Positions 15,018 to 24,721 of a stretch of DNA of 33,336 nucleotides are shown in pieces. Positions within the stretch are counted from its first letter, which is position 1, and each line of letters starts with the position of its first letter. This DNA is from Cytophagales bacterium (lineage in GTDB: Bacteria; Bacteroidota; Bacteroidia; Cytophagales; Cyclobacteriaceae). Where the stretch lies: positions 1 through 33,336 of the forward strand of contig WGNT01000112.1 of assembly GCA_016124425.1 (NCBI GenBank). The letters run 5' to 3'. The notes below the pieces were generated by a model, which was not told where the DNA came from, did not search any database, and saw only the letters and a list, made by a program, of their open reading frames with translations. Both the position numbers and the translations under genes were made by a program.

Positions 15018-18000
15018 TCATTGTATAATTTCTGTCGTTCTACTTGGGACATGTGGGATAGAAAAGTAAAAGGTAGACCCCTGACCAGCTTTTGACTCTA
15101 TCCAGATTCTTCCTCCCCAGGACTCCACATGTTTTTTGGCAATTGCAAGCCCAATGCCCGTACCGCTATATTGGCTGCGGTTGTGTAAACGCTGGAAGAT
15201 TACAAAAATTTTCTCGAAAAATTTTTGATCTACCCCTATGCCATTATCGCTGACGGAGACATACCACCCGTCGTCTTTCTTATTTTCCACGTTGATCTTG
15301 ATGACAGGAGGTTCATTCACTTTGGAGTATTTGATGGCATTGTCGAGTAGGCAATGCATGGTCTGCGTCAAGGGTGCTTTTAGCCCCCTTATTATAGGAA
15401 GATCTTCACTTTGGATAACGGCATTCTTTTCCTTTATGATTCTCCTTCTGAGTAATGTGTACTCGGCAAGTACCAGATTTAGATCGAGATTTTCAAATTC
15501 GTTGTCGTTCTTGCCCGCTCTCGAATAGTCTAAAAGGTCAAGGATGATTTGTTTCATCCGCTTGGCGCCATCAATGGCATAAAAGATATATTGATGCCCT
15601 TTTTCGTCAAGTAGGTGCCCGTACTTCTTTTTTAGCAAATCCAGAAAACTTGAAATCATCCGCAAGGGTTCCTGCAAATCGTGCGATGCGATAAAGGCAA
15701 ACTGTTCCAATTGCTCATTGGTGATTTCCAATTCCTTCGCGTAATTTTCGAGTTTTTTATTCAGTTCGGTTAGTTTGTCTTCGTGTTTTTTTCTTTCAGA
15801 AATGTCGGACATGGCCCCTACCATTCGGGTGGCTTTTCCGTCGCTATTTCGGATGATTATGCCCCGGTCAGCTATGTGGGCGACGTCACCGTTACTTTTG
15901 ATAATTTTGTATTCTATTTCCCAACGCGTTTGATTGGGATTCGCGACGGCGTCCATGATGTTTTGTCTCAAACTTTGCAGTTGTACAGGGTCTAAATTTT
16001 CCCGCCAGAAGTCACTTTCCTGCTTGTACAATTTTACAGGGGCTCCGAAGAATTTTTCTATTTCTTTTCCGCGAAAGAACGTGTTGTTTTCTATGTCCCA
16101 GTCCCAAATGGAATCATTCGTGGCCTCTGCTACTTTTTCGAACCGCTCATTGGCCGCCAATAAGTCTTGTTCGGAACGCTTCCTTTCCGAAATGTCCTGA
16201 AAGAAGATCGAAAGCCCGGTTTCTGACGGGTATACCTTTATGTCTAGGTATTTATCGATAAAATATTCTTCAAATGCGACGGTTTCTCCGGTTTCAAGCG
16301 CCTTGTGTAGCAGGGTAAAAGCCGGTAAATTCCGGGCAAGTGGAAGTACTTCCCAGAGGTTTTTCCCGACAATTTCCTCTCGGCTTACGTATATCAGCTC
16401 TTCTGCTTTTTTATTCCAATAGGAAACCACGAAACTGGTGTTTACCGTAAAGAATGCATCACCGATACTTTCCAGGATCATTGTTTTCTCTTCGGAAGCT
16501 TTTCGGAGCGCTTCTGCGGTTTGTTTTCGGTCATCAATATTTTTAAAATAAGCAGAAACCCCGCCATTAAATGGATAGGCGTTTACTTCATACCATTTTC
16601 CATCACCCGGGAAAAAATACTCAAAAGAAGTGGGTCTTCCGTCGAAAGCTACCCGTTTGTATATCATCTCTAGGGGGGTCCCTATTACCTGCGGAAATTC
16701 TTCCCATATGCTTTTTCCGATGACCGATTTTTCGGATTTATTTAATAAGTTTTCTGCTTCTCTATTGAAGTAGGTAAACCTCCAGTCCCTGTCTAATGCA
16801 TAAAAGGCATCTGAGATACTGCCAAGTATCTCGCGAATTTGAATCTCAAGTGATTTTGAGGCGTGAATATCCTGAAAGCTTCCAAATATTTTGACGCATT
16901 TTCCATTGATCCGTTCTCCCTTTCCCAAACACCTCACCCACCGAACTTTCCCGGTTGATGTCGTCAGCAAGAGATCTTCGTCGAATTCGAGGCCTTCATC
17001 GATTAGTCTTGCTACTGCCTGCTGAATTCTATGTTTACTTTCCTCGGTATAAAACTCGAATCCGCCCGTCAAGGTGGGGTTATAGTCTTGGGGTACCTCA
17101 AGAATCCGTCGCGTCATGGGAGACCAGTACATCTCGTCCGTCGCCGTAGCTACTAAGTCAAGTTCCCAACTGCCGATTTTCGCCAAATCAGAGGCCTCCT
17201 CGTTGAGCTTTTTAAGCTTTTTCTCGTTTGTGATGTTTTTGGCGATTGCGTATATCGTCCCCGCCTCGATGCCCGTATTGCAGGTCCAGCTTAGCCAGAG
17301 GATTTCATTATTTTTCGTAATGCAGCGATTTTCGAAATGGTAAATTGAGTCAACCACCGTGGGGTCGAACTGGTCCAATGATTGTCGCAAATCGTCTGGA
17401 TGAATGAACTTATCGAAGGGTTCGAATAGGATTTCGTTTTCGGTATATCCTAGAAGATCGCATCCGGCGGGGTTGACGCGCAATACATTCCCGGAAAAAT
17501 CAGTCAAACAAACAATATCCGGCAAGGCGTCAAACACGTGCCTAAGGTCTGATTCAAGGTTTTTACGGTTTATCTCGGATCCAATAAACGTTTCTACTTT
17601 CTTGAATATATCCTTAAATCTTGAAAGATGGCTAAGTGCTTTTATCGATCCGATGGCTATTATGCCGACGATTTCATCACTAAAAATGAGAGGGATACCC
17701 ATCATCGAGGTTATTCCGGCATCTTTGGCTGCGTTTTGTCGGGCGCACAAGGGGTTGGCTTTAAGGTCGTCTAGATAGGTAGCATTCCCAGATTCCCAAA
17801 CAATGCCAGGTAGACCCTCTCCGTACGAAAAGCTGCCGATGTGCGCCGTTTTTTCATAAAAAAGTTCGGCTGCTTCTGTTTTCCTGCAGGAATAGAACAA
17901 GCGGACAGCGGTTTTCTCCCTATTGGGTAGCCAAATCTCAACGAGATCAAAACCTCCGAAGTCTGCGAGTATAAGGCAAAGTTTTCCCGCGGCGGTAGAA

Positions 18001-19196
18001 AGTGTTTTTTCGGTATTAAAGGCCAAGCTTATTCTACTGAGTAGCTCGTTTTCCAGCTCTTTTGTCTTTTTCTCCGTGACATCCCGCTCGATGGCGATAA
18101 AATGGGAAACGATCCCTCGCTCGTGGGTAATCGGACTCACGGAAATGTTTGACCAATATTCTTCCCCGGACTTTTTGTAGTTCAAAAGGGTCGATTCGAA
18201 GGGCTGACCTTTTGAGAGGGCTTCGCTCATTCGAGTAATTTCCTTAGGGTCAGAGTTGTGCCCCTGTAGCATGGAAGGACTTCGCCCGATGGCATCTTGG
18301 GGAGTATAGCCGGTCATTTTTGTAAATGCGTCATTTACATAGATAATCTTATTTTTCGATTGTTTGATGGATCCGGCATCGGTAATAACGACCGCGTCGG
18401 TAGTGTTTGTTATGACGCTTTCGAGTAGTTTAAGTTGGTACTGATCCTCTTTGTGTACGGTTATGTCTTGAACGGTACCTTCATAGGCAAGGAGCTCGCC
18501 ATTATCTCCTTTTAGTTTTCGGCCCAAGTGATGTACCCATCTAACCTCATTTTCTGGTGTTACTATTCTATGCGAAAAATCAAATACTTTTTCAGCAGCA
18601 AATGCGTTGTCTTTTGAAGCAACAAAGGCATCTCTGTCAGCGGGATAAATTGTTTCGAAGAAGCTGTCGAAGTTGAGATCAAATACATTCCTACGTAGTC
18701 CCCAAATGTCATACACCTCGTCGGACCAGGACAGCGTCTTTCCATCCAGTTCAAGCCGCCAATAGCCAAGTTTCGCAATCGCCGAAGCCGCTTTTAATTT
18801 TTTTTCCGATTCGCGCAGGGTTAGTTCCCTCCTTTCCTGTGCGGTTACATCCATGCAGACGACCATGATGCAAGCCCTGCCTTTGAAATCCACTTTATGC
18901 CCGTTAATCTCCATGCGGATAAGCTGCCCATCTTTCTTTCTGTGCGTGAAGACGCCAAAGTAAATGTTGCCCTCTTTGGAGTCAACGTCGATATGGGCTG
19001 CCAGTACTTTAGGAATATCCGTTTCCGGTCTCAGTTCCTTGATGGTCATGCTTAAAAACTCCTCCCTGGTATAGCCGTAATGGTCAATGGCGGACTTATT
19101 AACATCCAGTATCTCAAAGGTGGCCCTATCATATACCCAATTGGGCAATGGATTAAACCGGAATAACGTATTGTAATCAGGTAGTTGATCTTTCAT
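15018..19196 (-). CDS. Soluble multi-PAS/GAF sensor histidine kinase (1392 aa)
   Basis: No membrane helix or signal peptide is seen, so the protein is cytosolic. I count eight PAS-like modules at roughly 8-120, 135-250, 255-380, 548-668, 670-790, 793-905, 908-1020 and 1022-1145, with a GAF domain at about 385-545 (GLPGIVWESGNATYLDD; MMGIPLIFSDEIVGIIAIGS). PAS-associated tails such as ITVHKE, DVTEKKT and DISERKK separate them. The sixth and seventh PAS modules resemble each other (SISDAFYALD and SIGDAFFTVN) and probably arose by duplication. The third has GRSPSMLQG, the loop where LOV domains carry Cys, but Cys is absent. HisKA carries H1172 in ASHDLQEPLR (phytochrome-kinase type), followed by HATPase with DNAIKYS, SDNGIGV and GTGIGLAIAKK. 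The likely partner is the Rcp1-type receiver downstream. The stimulus is unknown. Confidence 0.93.
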   Translation of the reverse strand: MKDQLPDYNTLFRFNPLPNWVYDRATFEILDVNKSAIDHYGYTREEFLSMTIKELRPETDIPKVLAAHIDVDSKEGNIYFGVFTHRKKDGQLIRMEINGHKVDFKGRACIMVVCMDVTAQERRELTLRESEKKLKAASAIAKLGYWRLELDGKTLSWSDEVYDIWGLRRNVFDLNFDSFFETIYPADRDAFVASKDNAFAAEKVFDFSHRIVTPENEVRWVHHLGRKLKGDNGELLAYEGTVQDITVHKEDQYQLKLLESVITNTTDAVVITDAGSIKQSKNKIIYVNDAFTKMTGYTPQDAIGRSPSMLQGHNSDPKEITRMSEALSKGQPFESTLLNYKKSGEEYWSNISVSPITHERGIVSHFIAIERDVTEKKTKELENELLSRISLAFNTEKTLSTAAGKLCLILADFGGFDLVEIWLPNREKTAVRLFYSCRKTEAAELFYEKTAHIGSFSYGEGLPGIVWESGNATYLDDLKANPLCARQNAAKDAGITSMMGIPLIFSDEIVGIIAIGSIKALSHLSRFKDIFKKVETFIGSEINRKNLESDLRHVFDALPDIVCLTDFSGNVLRVNPAGCDLLGYTENEILFEPFDKFIHPDDLRQSLDQFDPTVVDSIYHFENRCITKNNEILWLSWTCNTGIEAGTIYAIAKNITNEKKLKKLNEEASDLAKIGSWELDLVATATDEMYWSPMTRRILEVPQDYNPTLTGGFEFYTEESKHRIQQAVARLIDEGLEFDEDLLLTTSTGKVRWVRCLGKGERINGKCVKIFGSFQDIHASKSLEIQIREILGSISDAFYALDRDWRFTYFNREAENLLNKSEKSVIGKSIWEEFPQVIGTPLEMIYKRVAFDGRPTSFEYFFPGDGKWYEVNAYPFNGGVSAYFKNIDDRKQTAEALRKASEEKTMILESIGDAFFTVNTSFVVSYWNKKAEELIYVSREEIVGKNLWEVLPLARNLPAFTLLHKALETGETVAFEEYFIDKYLDIKVYPSETGLSIFFQDISERKRSEQDLLAANERFEKVAEATNDSIWDWDIENNTFFRGKEIEKFFGAPVKLYKQESDFWRENLDPVQLQSLRQNIMDAVANPNQTRWEIEYKIIKSNGDVAHIADRGIIIRNSDGKATRMVGAMSDISERKKHEDKLTELNKKLENYAKELEITNEQLEQFAFIASHDLQEPLRMISSFLDLLKKKYGHLLDEKGHQYIFYAIDGAKRMKQIILDLLDYSRAGKNDNEFENLDLNLVLAEYTLLRRRIIKEKNAVIQSEDLPIIRGLKAPLTQTMHCLLDNAIKYSKVNEPPVIKINVENKKDDGWYVSVSDNGIGVDQKFFEKIFVIFQRLHNRSQYSGTGIGLAIAKKHVESWGGRIWIESKAGQGSTFYFSIPHVPSRTTEIIQ

Positions 19197-19425
19197 ACTA
19201 CAAGGAAGTCCCCAAGTTTAAACCCTGAGTTGCATAAAAAGAAGTGATTTACTGCGCAAAATGTGCTATACATACCTATGCCTTTTCAATCGAAGTAAGG
19301 CTATTTTGTGGGTATAGAAATTGCTCGAAAGATACTAATAAATGGTGTAAAAGTTCCACCTTAAAAGTAAATAATCTGTTTTGAAATTATTGCAGCTATC
19401 TTTAGTACTAAGACGATTGGCGACA

Positions 19426-19465
19426 GCTATACCATTTTCAGCATCTTTGCTGACATCGGCATAGC
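19426..19465. repeat. Long imperfect hairpin in the PAS kinase / susC intergenic region
   Basis: The two 18-base arms (19426-19443 and 19448-19465) are inverted copies matching at 14 of 18 positions, with a perfect CAGCA/TGCTG top around a TCTT loop and a GCTAT/ATAGC base. It may be an RNA structure in a leader or a protein site; no U-run follows. Confidence 0.45.
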
Positions 19466-19488
19466 CATTGAATCATTTAAACCGAATA

Positions 19489-19508
19489 ATTCCCTTGATA
19501 ACGGGAAT
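19489..19508. promoter_or_regulatory. Inverted repeat ATTCCC-N8-GGGAAT (possible operator)
   Basis: Perfect 6-bp arms with an 8-base centre lie in the control region, 24 bases beyond the long hairpin. The size and symmetry suit a dimeric regulator site for either divergent gene. No regulator is assigned. Confidence 0.3.
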
Positions 19509-19839
19509 AACCTTCTTATAAGCTTCCTCAAGTTACGCTGCATTGTACCGATTCCCCATCTTACTTCCAAAACGACTTTAGAAAATTCATCATGTCCTCT
19601 CCATACCTGTTTGCGGAGGGAAGAGCTTCTCGCTCAGGGGAGGGACTTGCAGTCATCTTACGGTAAGGTACTAATGTCTTTTCAAGGTGAAAATATGCCG
19701 TGTTGTATTAGAATATAGAACTATATTTTTTTATTTTTTTAAAATTTAGGTGAAAAATAAGATGTTTAAAATTAATTAATTAGCTATTAATATGATATTA
19801 AAGAGGAAAAAAGTAAATTAATTTTTAATTTTACATAAT

Positions 19840-19872
19840 AATTGAAATTTGAAGTTTCATCAAGTTTCAATT
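19840..19872 (+). promoter_or_regulatory. Hairpin directly before the susC-like start codon
   Basis: AATTGAAA-T-TTGA (19840-19852) pairs with TCAA-G-TTTCAATT (19860-19872): 8 bp, one T-G wobble pair, then 4 bp, with a 7-base loop. Only three bases separate it from the ATG at 19876, so folding would cover the ribosome-binding region of that start. It may control translation or indicate that Met12 (19909) is the start actually used. Confidence 0.5.
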
Positions 19873-19875
19873 TAA

Positions 19876-22800
19876 ATGAATTATGAGTTAACTAAACCAA
19901 CATTTCCTATGATTAATAGATACCGATTATGGAAGGAAAAGGCCAGCACACCTACAACGTATATACGGACAGTGCTTTCAGCATTGATCCTGTTGTATTG
20001 TTGTGCCGTAACCAGCGGTTACGGTCAGGGAGTGAGTGTCTCCGGAACTGTCACCGATCCGACAGGGGAATCCGTGCCAGGAGTCAATATACTCGAAAAG
20101 GGCACCGGCAACGGAACTGTTTCGGATATGGACGGGAATTATCAAATCGCATTAACGAGTGAACAGGCGACTTTGGTATTTTCCTTTATAGGCTATGAGA
20201 CGCAAGAGATATCAGTTAACGGCCGGTCTACTATTGATGTCGTATTTTCTGAGGGAGCTACCAGCCTGGACGAAGTCGTTGTGGTAGGCTATGGTACCTT
20301 ACGTGAGAGGGACCTTACCTCGGCTATCTCTACGATAAGATCCGAGGATATCGTGAAAACACCAAATGCACAAGCGATGCAAGCGCTTCAAGGAAGGGTT
20401 GCGGGTGTACAAATAGTCAGTAGTGGTGCCCCCGGGGCAGGACCAACGGTCAGAGTACGAGGTGTCGGGTCCTTCGAAGGAGGGGCAGCACCGCTTTATG
20501 TAGTCGACGGGATGTTTTTTGAAAACATCGATTTTCTTAACCCAGCCGATATCGAAACGATTTCTGTGCTTAAAGATGCCTCCGCTTCTGCAATTTATGG
20601 AGTCCGTGCCGCAAATGGCGTAGTTGTTATTGAAACAAAATCCGGCAGCTATGAACAGCAGCCGGAGATTGTTTATGATGGTTATTATGGCGTTCAAAAT
20701 CCCCAAAACGTCATCAAGATGGCTAACGCTCAGCAGTATGTCCGGTATGTGGATGAGACTGGAAGTGCTGCGGATATGGCCTTTGTTCAAAACGCGATGC
20801 AGCGCTTCGGACGCAGCCGGGTAGATCCGAACATTCCCGCGGTGAACACGGATTGGTATTCGGAAGTAATGCGACCTGCCACTATACAAAACCACTCATT
20901 GACATTCAATGGTGGCAGTGAGAAAACCAGGTACTCAATTGGAGGGAGCTATTTTGATCAGAAGGGCCTGATGAATGAAACCCGAAATGACTACCAACGG
21001 CTCAATTTCAGGGTAAAAATTGATGCGGATTTGAAAGATTGGGTCACCGTAGGCGCCAATGTAAATATAAGCACCGCGGAACAGTTTGTAGGTGAAGACG
21101 GTGCTTGGTTTCGCTCCTATTTCGCAGTACCCATTTTACCGGTATATGACGAAAGCAATACGGCGGCAGCGCCCTATCCGCTATCCAACGCACAACTACT
21201 CGGATACAGGGGTAATCAGAACCCCTTTTACGATCTTCTCTATTCGGACAACCGCAACAAAATCATGAAAATAAACGGAAATATCTATGCGGATATTGAT
21301 TTGTTGCCCAAAAAATTATTCTTTCGGACAGCCTATAATTACGGCTTGGAAAACTTCAACCAGAGAAACGTTAGGATGGCCTTCAACGATGGCGTCACAA
21401 ACAGACTCTCTTCATTGAATAGAAGTTCGCTAACCAGATTCAATCAGATTTGGGATAACTTCCTGACCTATGAAGATTACTTTGGTGACCATAACCTTAC
21501 AGTGGTTTTGGGGCAATCTTACCGAAGCGAAATCTTTGAGAACCTGTTTGCAAGGGGGGAAAACCTCAATCCAAATCCATTGCGGGACCGGGAACAGTTT
21601 TGGTATCTTTCCAATGCATCGGATTTTGACCTGAATGGTATCGGAGATAGTGGTCAGAGGTTGTTTTTTCAATCGTACTTTTCAAGAGTAGCCTACAACT
21701 ATGACGACAGATACCTGCTATATGGAACGGTGCGCCGGGATGGTAACAACAAGTTTCAGAAACAGTGGGGAAACTTTTTTACCGCCGGAGTGGGTTGGGT
21801 GCTTTCGTCTGAGTCCTTTTTTAACGTGGACGGGGTGGATTTCCTGAAATTCCGTGGATCATGGGGGCAGTTGGGAAATGACAACATTGGCGCCTCCGTT
21901 GGAGCCCCGGTTTTGGAGGAAACGCGCACCGCTATAAATAACGCGTTGGTCTTTGGAAGAAGACTTAATCCGACGTTTGACCTTATCGAACAGTGGGAAA
22001 CTACGGTGGAAATAAACTTGGGGATTAACTCGCGCTTTTTTAAAAACAGGCTTTCACTAGATGCCGATTATTTTATCAGGGATACAAGAAATCTTGCCGT
22101 AAATATTATTCCACCGGTTTTTCGGGCGTTGGAAAGAAGAAGTGTCGGTGAAATTCGCAATGAAGGTCTAGAACTTACCTTAAACTGGGAGGACAGCTTT
22201 TCGAGTGGATTTTCCTACTATGTAGGAGGGAATCTCGCCACCTTGAAAAACCAAGTGCTTAGCCTTGGTGGGCCTGAATCATTGGATGGGGGCTCAGCTG
22301 AATTTCGGCAACGATCGATTATCGGACAGCCTTTTCAGTCGTTCTATGGCTATCAGGTAGAGGGGGTCTTTCAAAACCAAGAGCAGATAAGTTCTAGTGG
22401 ATATACCGAGGAGTTTAGAAATGCCAACAACCTACAGCCGGGAGACTTCATCTTCAAAGATCAAAACGGTGACGGCATGATCAACGATGCGGACCGTGTG
22501 GTACTTGGTTCCTTTCTACCCAGGCTGAACTATGGCTTTAATGCGGGATTCTCTTACCGAAATCTAAGCTTTTCCGCGCTCTTACAAGGCCAGGTAGGTC
22601 ATAGCATTCTGAACCGGAAACGGGGAGAAATTATCTTCACGAATGACACTAATATCGATGCCGACCTTGCCACTAACCTGTGGAGGGGCGAAGGAACCTC
22701 GAATATATACCCTTCTGCGGCAGGGCTCCGGAAAGGATGGAACCAGAATATGAGCAGCTACTTTGTAGAGGATGGCTCGTACTGGAGGGTTCAGAACGTC

Positions 22801-22995
22801 AGATTGAGTTACCTTTTTGAGGAAAAATCCTTAGGAGGAATTACACTCCCGAATACAACCATTACGCTGACCGCAGATAGGCCCTTAACGGTGTTTTCCT
22901 ACAACGGATTCACTCCGGAAGTAGCCAATGGCATAGACCGGCAGGTTTATCCTATTCCGGCCATTTACACATTGGGGCTTAATATCAAACTCTAA
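19876..22995 (+). CDS. SusC/RagA family TonB-dependent outer-membrane transporter
   Basis: The 1039-residue protein has a signal sequence (hydrophobic VLSALILLYCCAVTSGYG, about 35-52), a carboxypeptidase-D-like domain (VSGTVTDPTGESVPGVNILEKGT onward, about 55-135), a TonB box in SLDEVVVVGYG, the plug (GRVAGVQI, PLYVVDGMF, SVLKDASASAIYG, VIETKSG) and a long barrel with the usual SusC features (DQNGDGMINDADRVVLGS and a terminal YTLGLNIKL strand). No STN domain precedes it, so it is not wired to an anti-sigma factor. With the SusD partner 13 bases downstream it imports oligosaccharides across the outer membrane; GH144 neighbours suggest beta-1,2-gluco-oligosaccharides. The first ATG gives an unusually long n-region; Met12 is an alternative start. 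Confidence 0.96.
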   Translation: MNYELTKPTFPMINRYRLWKEKASTPTTYIRTVLSALILLYCCAVTSGYGQGVSVSGTVTDPTGESVPGVNILEKGTGNGTVSDMDGNYQIALTSEQATLVFSFIGYETQEISVNGRSTIDVVFSEGATSLDEVVVVGYGTLRERDLTSAISTIRSEDIVKTPNAQAMQALQGRVAGVQIVSSGAPGAGPTVRVRGVGSFEGGAAPLYVVDGMFFENIDFLNPADIETISVLKDASASAIYGVRAANGVVVIETKSGSYEQQPEIVYDGYYGVQNPQNVIKMANAQQYVRYVDETGSAADMAFVQNAMQRFGRSRVDPNIPAVNTDWYSEVMRPATIQNHSLTFNGGSEKTRYSIGGSYFDQKGLMNETRNDYQRLNFRVKIDADLKDWVTVGANVNISTAEQFVGEDGAWFRSYFAVPILPVYDESNTAAAPYPLSNAQLLGYRGNQNPFYDLLYSDNRNKIMKINGNIYADIDLLPKKLFFRTAYNYGLENFNQRNVRMAFNDGVTNRLSSLNRSSLTRFNQIWDNFLTYEDYFGDHNLTVVLGQSYRSEIFENLFARGENLNPNPLRDREQFWYLSNASDFDLNGIGDSGQRLFFQSYFSRVAYNYDDRYLLYGTVRRDGNNKFQKQWGNFFTAGVGWVLSSESFFNVDGVDFLKFRGSWGQLGNDNIGASVGAPVLEETRTAINNALVFGRRLNPTFDLIEQWETTVEINLGINSRFFKNRLSLDADYFIRDTRNLAVNIIPPVFRALERRSVGEIRNEGLELTLNWEDSFSSGFSYYVGGNLATLKNQVLSLGGPESLDGGSAEFRQRSIIGQPFQSFYGYQVEGVFQNQEQISSSGYTEEFRNANNLQPGDFIFKDQNGDGMINDADRVVLGSFLPRLNYGFNAGFSYRNLSFSALLQGQVGHSILNRKRGEIIFTNDTNIDADLATNLWRGEGTSNIYPSAAGLRKGWNQNMSSYFVEDGSYWRVQNVRLSYLFEEKSLGGITLPNTTITLTADRPLTVFSYNGFTPEVANGIDRQVYPIPAIYTLGLNIKL

Positions 22996-23008
22996 ACCGA
23001 GAAACACC

Positions 23009-24547
23009 ATGAAAAACATCACACATACATGTTTTCTGTCGGTATTCTTATCGGCAGGTATCTTCGTTTCTTGTATGGATAAATTGGATGAACCATTGGA
23101 AAATCAATTTATCGTAGAAGGAACCGATTACAGTCAATCCAGCAATATGATTCTGCTGCTCTATGGTGCCTATGCAGAACTTAACAATTTGCAGTGGGAA
23201 AGCTTTCCCATCATTTCCGTAAGAGGAGATGATGTAAATCCGGCGGGGGATCAATTTCCGTTGACAGAAACAGACGCATTCAGGTATGACAGGAATTTTT
23301 GGATGTATAATTCAACATGGTTGAACCTCTATACCGACCTGCTGCGCTGGCACGGAGCAATCGAAGAAATCCAAAAATATGAGGAAGCTGGTGCCAACGC
23401 CGCAAATGCCCAGCAATACATTGCCGAAATTAAGGTTATGCAGGGGCTGGAACTGATCCACCTTGCAAGGCTGTGGGGCGGGATACTGATTCCCTCAGAA
23501 TCCCAGCCAAGCCATCTCTTTGATGTAGAGGTATCCACCTTTGAGGAAGTGATGCAGCATGTTTCGGGGCTAATGGATGAGGCCATTCCGTTGCTTCCGG
23601 CGATCCACCCCAACCAAAGGACAGACATCAGCGGCGGCATCACACGCTTTACGGCTCTTGCCGTGAAAGCGATGGCCAATTTGGAGATGGGAAATTACCC
23701 CGCGGTGGCAGCTGCTACCGGTGAAATTATTGGGAGTAACCAATTTGCCCTTGAGCCTGATTACTATCAGCTGTTCAAAATCCCCGGCAAGCTTAATGAT
23801 GAATACCTTTTGGAGTTTCAGTATTCCGACTTCGGCCAGGCAAGTGGAACCGTAACAAGGTACCTTTGGGATTTCTTTGGCCCTGCCAGCTGGAATCCAT
23901 CGGTGTCCGGTGCCTCTACAGGATGGGGCTTTTGGGAGCCTACCACCAAATACATCAAGTTTATGCTGGACCGCGGTGAAGAATCACGATTACAGACAAC
24001 GGTTCTTTTTACTCCCGATGGCATTGAGGCCTTACGAAATGATCCAAATTATCAAAACCTCCCTAGTTGGATCAGCAATGTCTCCCCAGACGGAGACGTC
24101 TTCAATAACCATCCACGGTACAATTACCTCAGCGGGAAGTTTTACCTTCCCTCTACCCAGTTGACACCGGGGAGGTTTAGCTATGGGGAAAACAACAATT
24201 TTCCAGTGATCAGATATGCCGAAGTATTGTTGATGCATGCCGAGGCAATGGTGAACGGGGCAAGCAGTGCTGAAATGACAGCTGTGGAGGCCGTCAATGA
24301 GGTGCGCCAACGGGCAGGTCTTGAACCACTTTCTTCGGTGACATTGGAGGAAGTATTGGACGAGAAGTTCGCGGAATTTGGCACCGAGTGGGGTATTCGG
24401 TTTTATGATTTGATGCGCTATGAGCGCTATGGGGAGCTTGATTATGGCGGAAGGGATTTTGAGCCTGCCATGCATAGGTTTTTACCTTATCCACTTGAGC
24501 AGCAGGATATCCTGCCGCAAATAAGGAGAGCCGCTGATGCCGGTTAA
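23009..24547 (+). CDS. SusD/RagB family surface glycan-binding lipoprotein
   Basis: The 512-residue protein has a lipoprotein signal ending FVSC (Cys22), followed by MDKLDEP. The mature part has the SusD helical pattern: LLYGAYAELNNLQWE, an early helix around IAEIKVMQGLELIHLARLWGG, the RYAEVLLMHAEAMVNG TPR-like helix and AVNEVRQRAGLEPLSSVT near the C-terminus, then FAEFGTEWGIRFYDLMRY. It caps the SusC barrel and captures glycan on the cell surface. The 13-base spacing shows a shared transcript. Confidence 0.95.
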   Translation: MKNITHTCFLSVFLSAGIFVSCMDKLDEPLENQFIVEGTDYSQSSNMILLLYGAYAELNNLQWESFPIISVRGDDVNPAGDQFPLTETDAFRYDRNFWMYNSTWLNLYTDLLRWHGAIEEIQKYEEAGANAANAQQYIAEIKVMQGLELIHLARLWGGILIPSESQPSHLFDVEVSTFEEVMQHVSGLMDEAIPLLPAIHPNQRTDISGGITRFTALAVKAMANLEMGNYPAVAAATGEIIGSNQFALEPDYYQLFKIPGKLNDEYLLEFQYSDFGQASGTVTRYLWDFFGPASWNPSVSGASTGWGFWEPTTKYIKFMLDRGEESRLQTTVLFTPDGIEALRNDPNYQNLPSWISNVSPDGDVFNNHPRYNYLSGKFYLPSTQLTPGRFSYGENNNFPVIRYAEVLLMHAEAMVNGASSAEMTAVEAVNEVRQRAGLEPLSSVTLEEVLDEKFAEFGTEWGIRFYDLMRYERYGELDYGGRDFEPAMHRFLPYPLEQQDILPQIRRAADAG

Positions 24548-24589
24548 AATTGGACTTAATTAGTGGACTTACCCGTACTCCTAGGTGTG

Positions 24590-24670
24590 AGGAAAATATC
24601 GCGCTGTGATAAGACGATCACCCCGGAGAGATTTTCCTGAGTGCGATCGGGAGGCGCTACCCCGAGGTAG
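24590..24670. repeat. Structured gap between SusD and LamG genes
   Basis: AGGAAAAT (24590-24597) pairs with ATTTTCCT (24631-24638), enclosing a smaller GTGAT/ATCAC stem, and is followed by a CTACC/GGTAG hairpin (24657-24670). The gap is distinctly richer in GC than other gaps here. No U-run follows, so RNA processing or partial attenuation is more likely than termination. Confidence 0.45.
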
Positions 24671-24721
24671 GATCGGGACAAGACATGACGTTTTAAAAAT
24701 TAAAAATTAACAGATGAACAC

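Larger units (their letters stand above)
19197..19875. other. Long divergent control region between the PAS kinase and susC-like gene
   Basis: The 679-base gap separates divergent genes and has no believable gene. It holds three inverted repeats (19426-19465, 19489-19508, 19840-19872), and its last ~170 bases are extremely AT-rich. TTG (19703-19705) and TATATTTT (19722-19729) are a poor, closely spaced promoter candidate for the SusC operon. Between 19510 and 19680 the DNA is less AT-rich, with small stems such as CTTAC-G-GTAAG near 19657, and could be a long 5' leader or an unrecognised RNA. Confidence 0.55.

Noticed and set aside
18270..18310. LOV photoreceptor in the PAS kinase
   Set aside because: The loop reads GRSPSMLQG and lacks the flavin-binding Cys of GxNCRFLQ, so blue-light sensing by the normal mechanism is not supported.
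19330..19478. Minus-strand open stretch reading FNGYADVSKDAENGIAVANR as a gene remnant
   Set aside because: It has about 45 codons, no start codon and no match I recognise; it overlaps the long hairpin and is probably chance.
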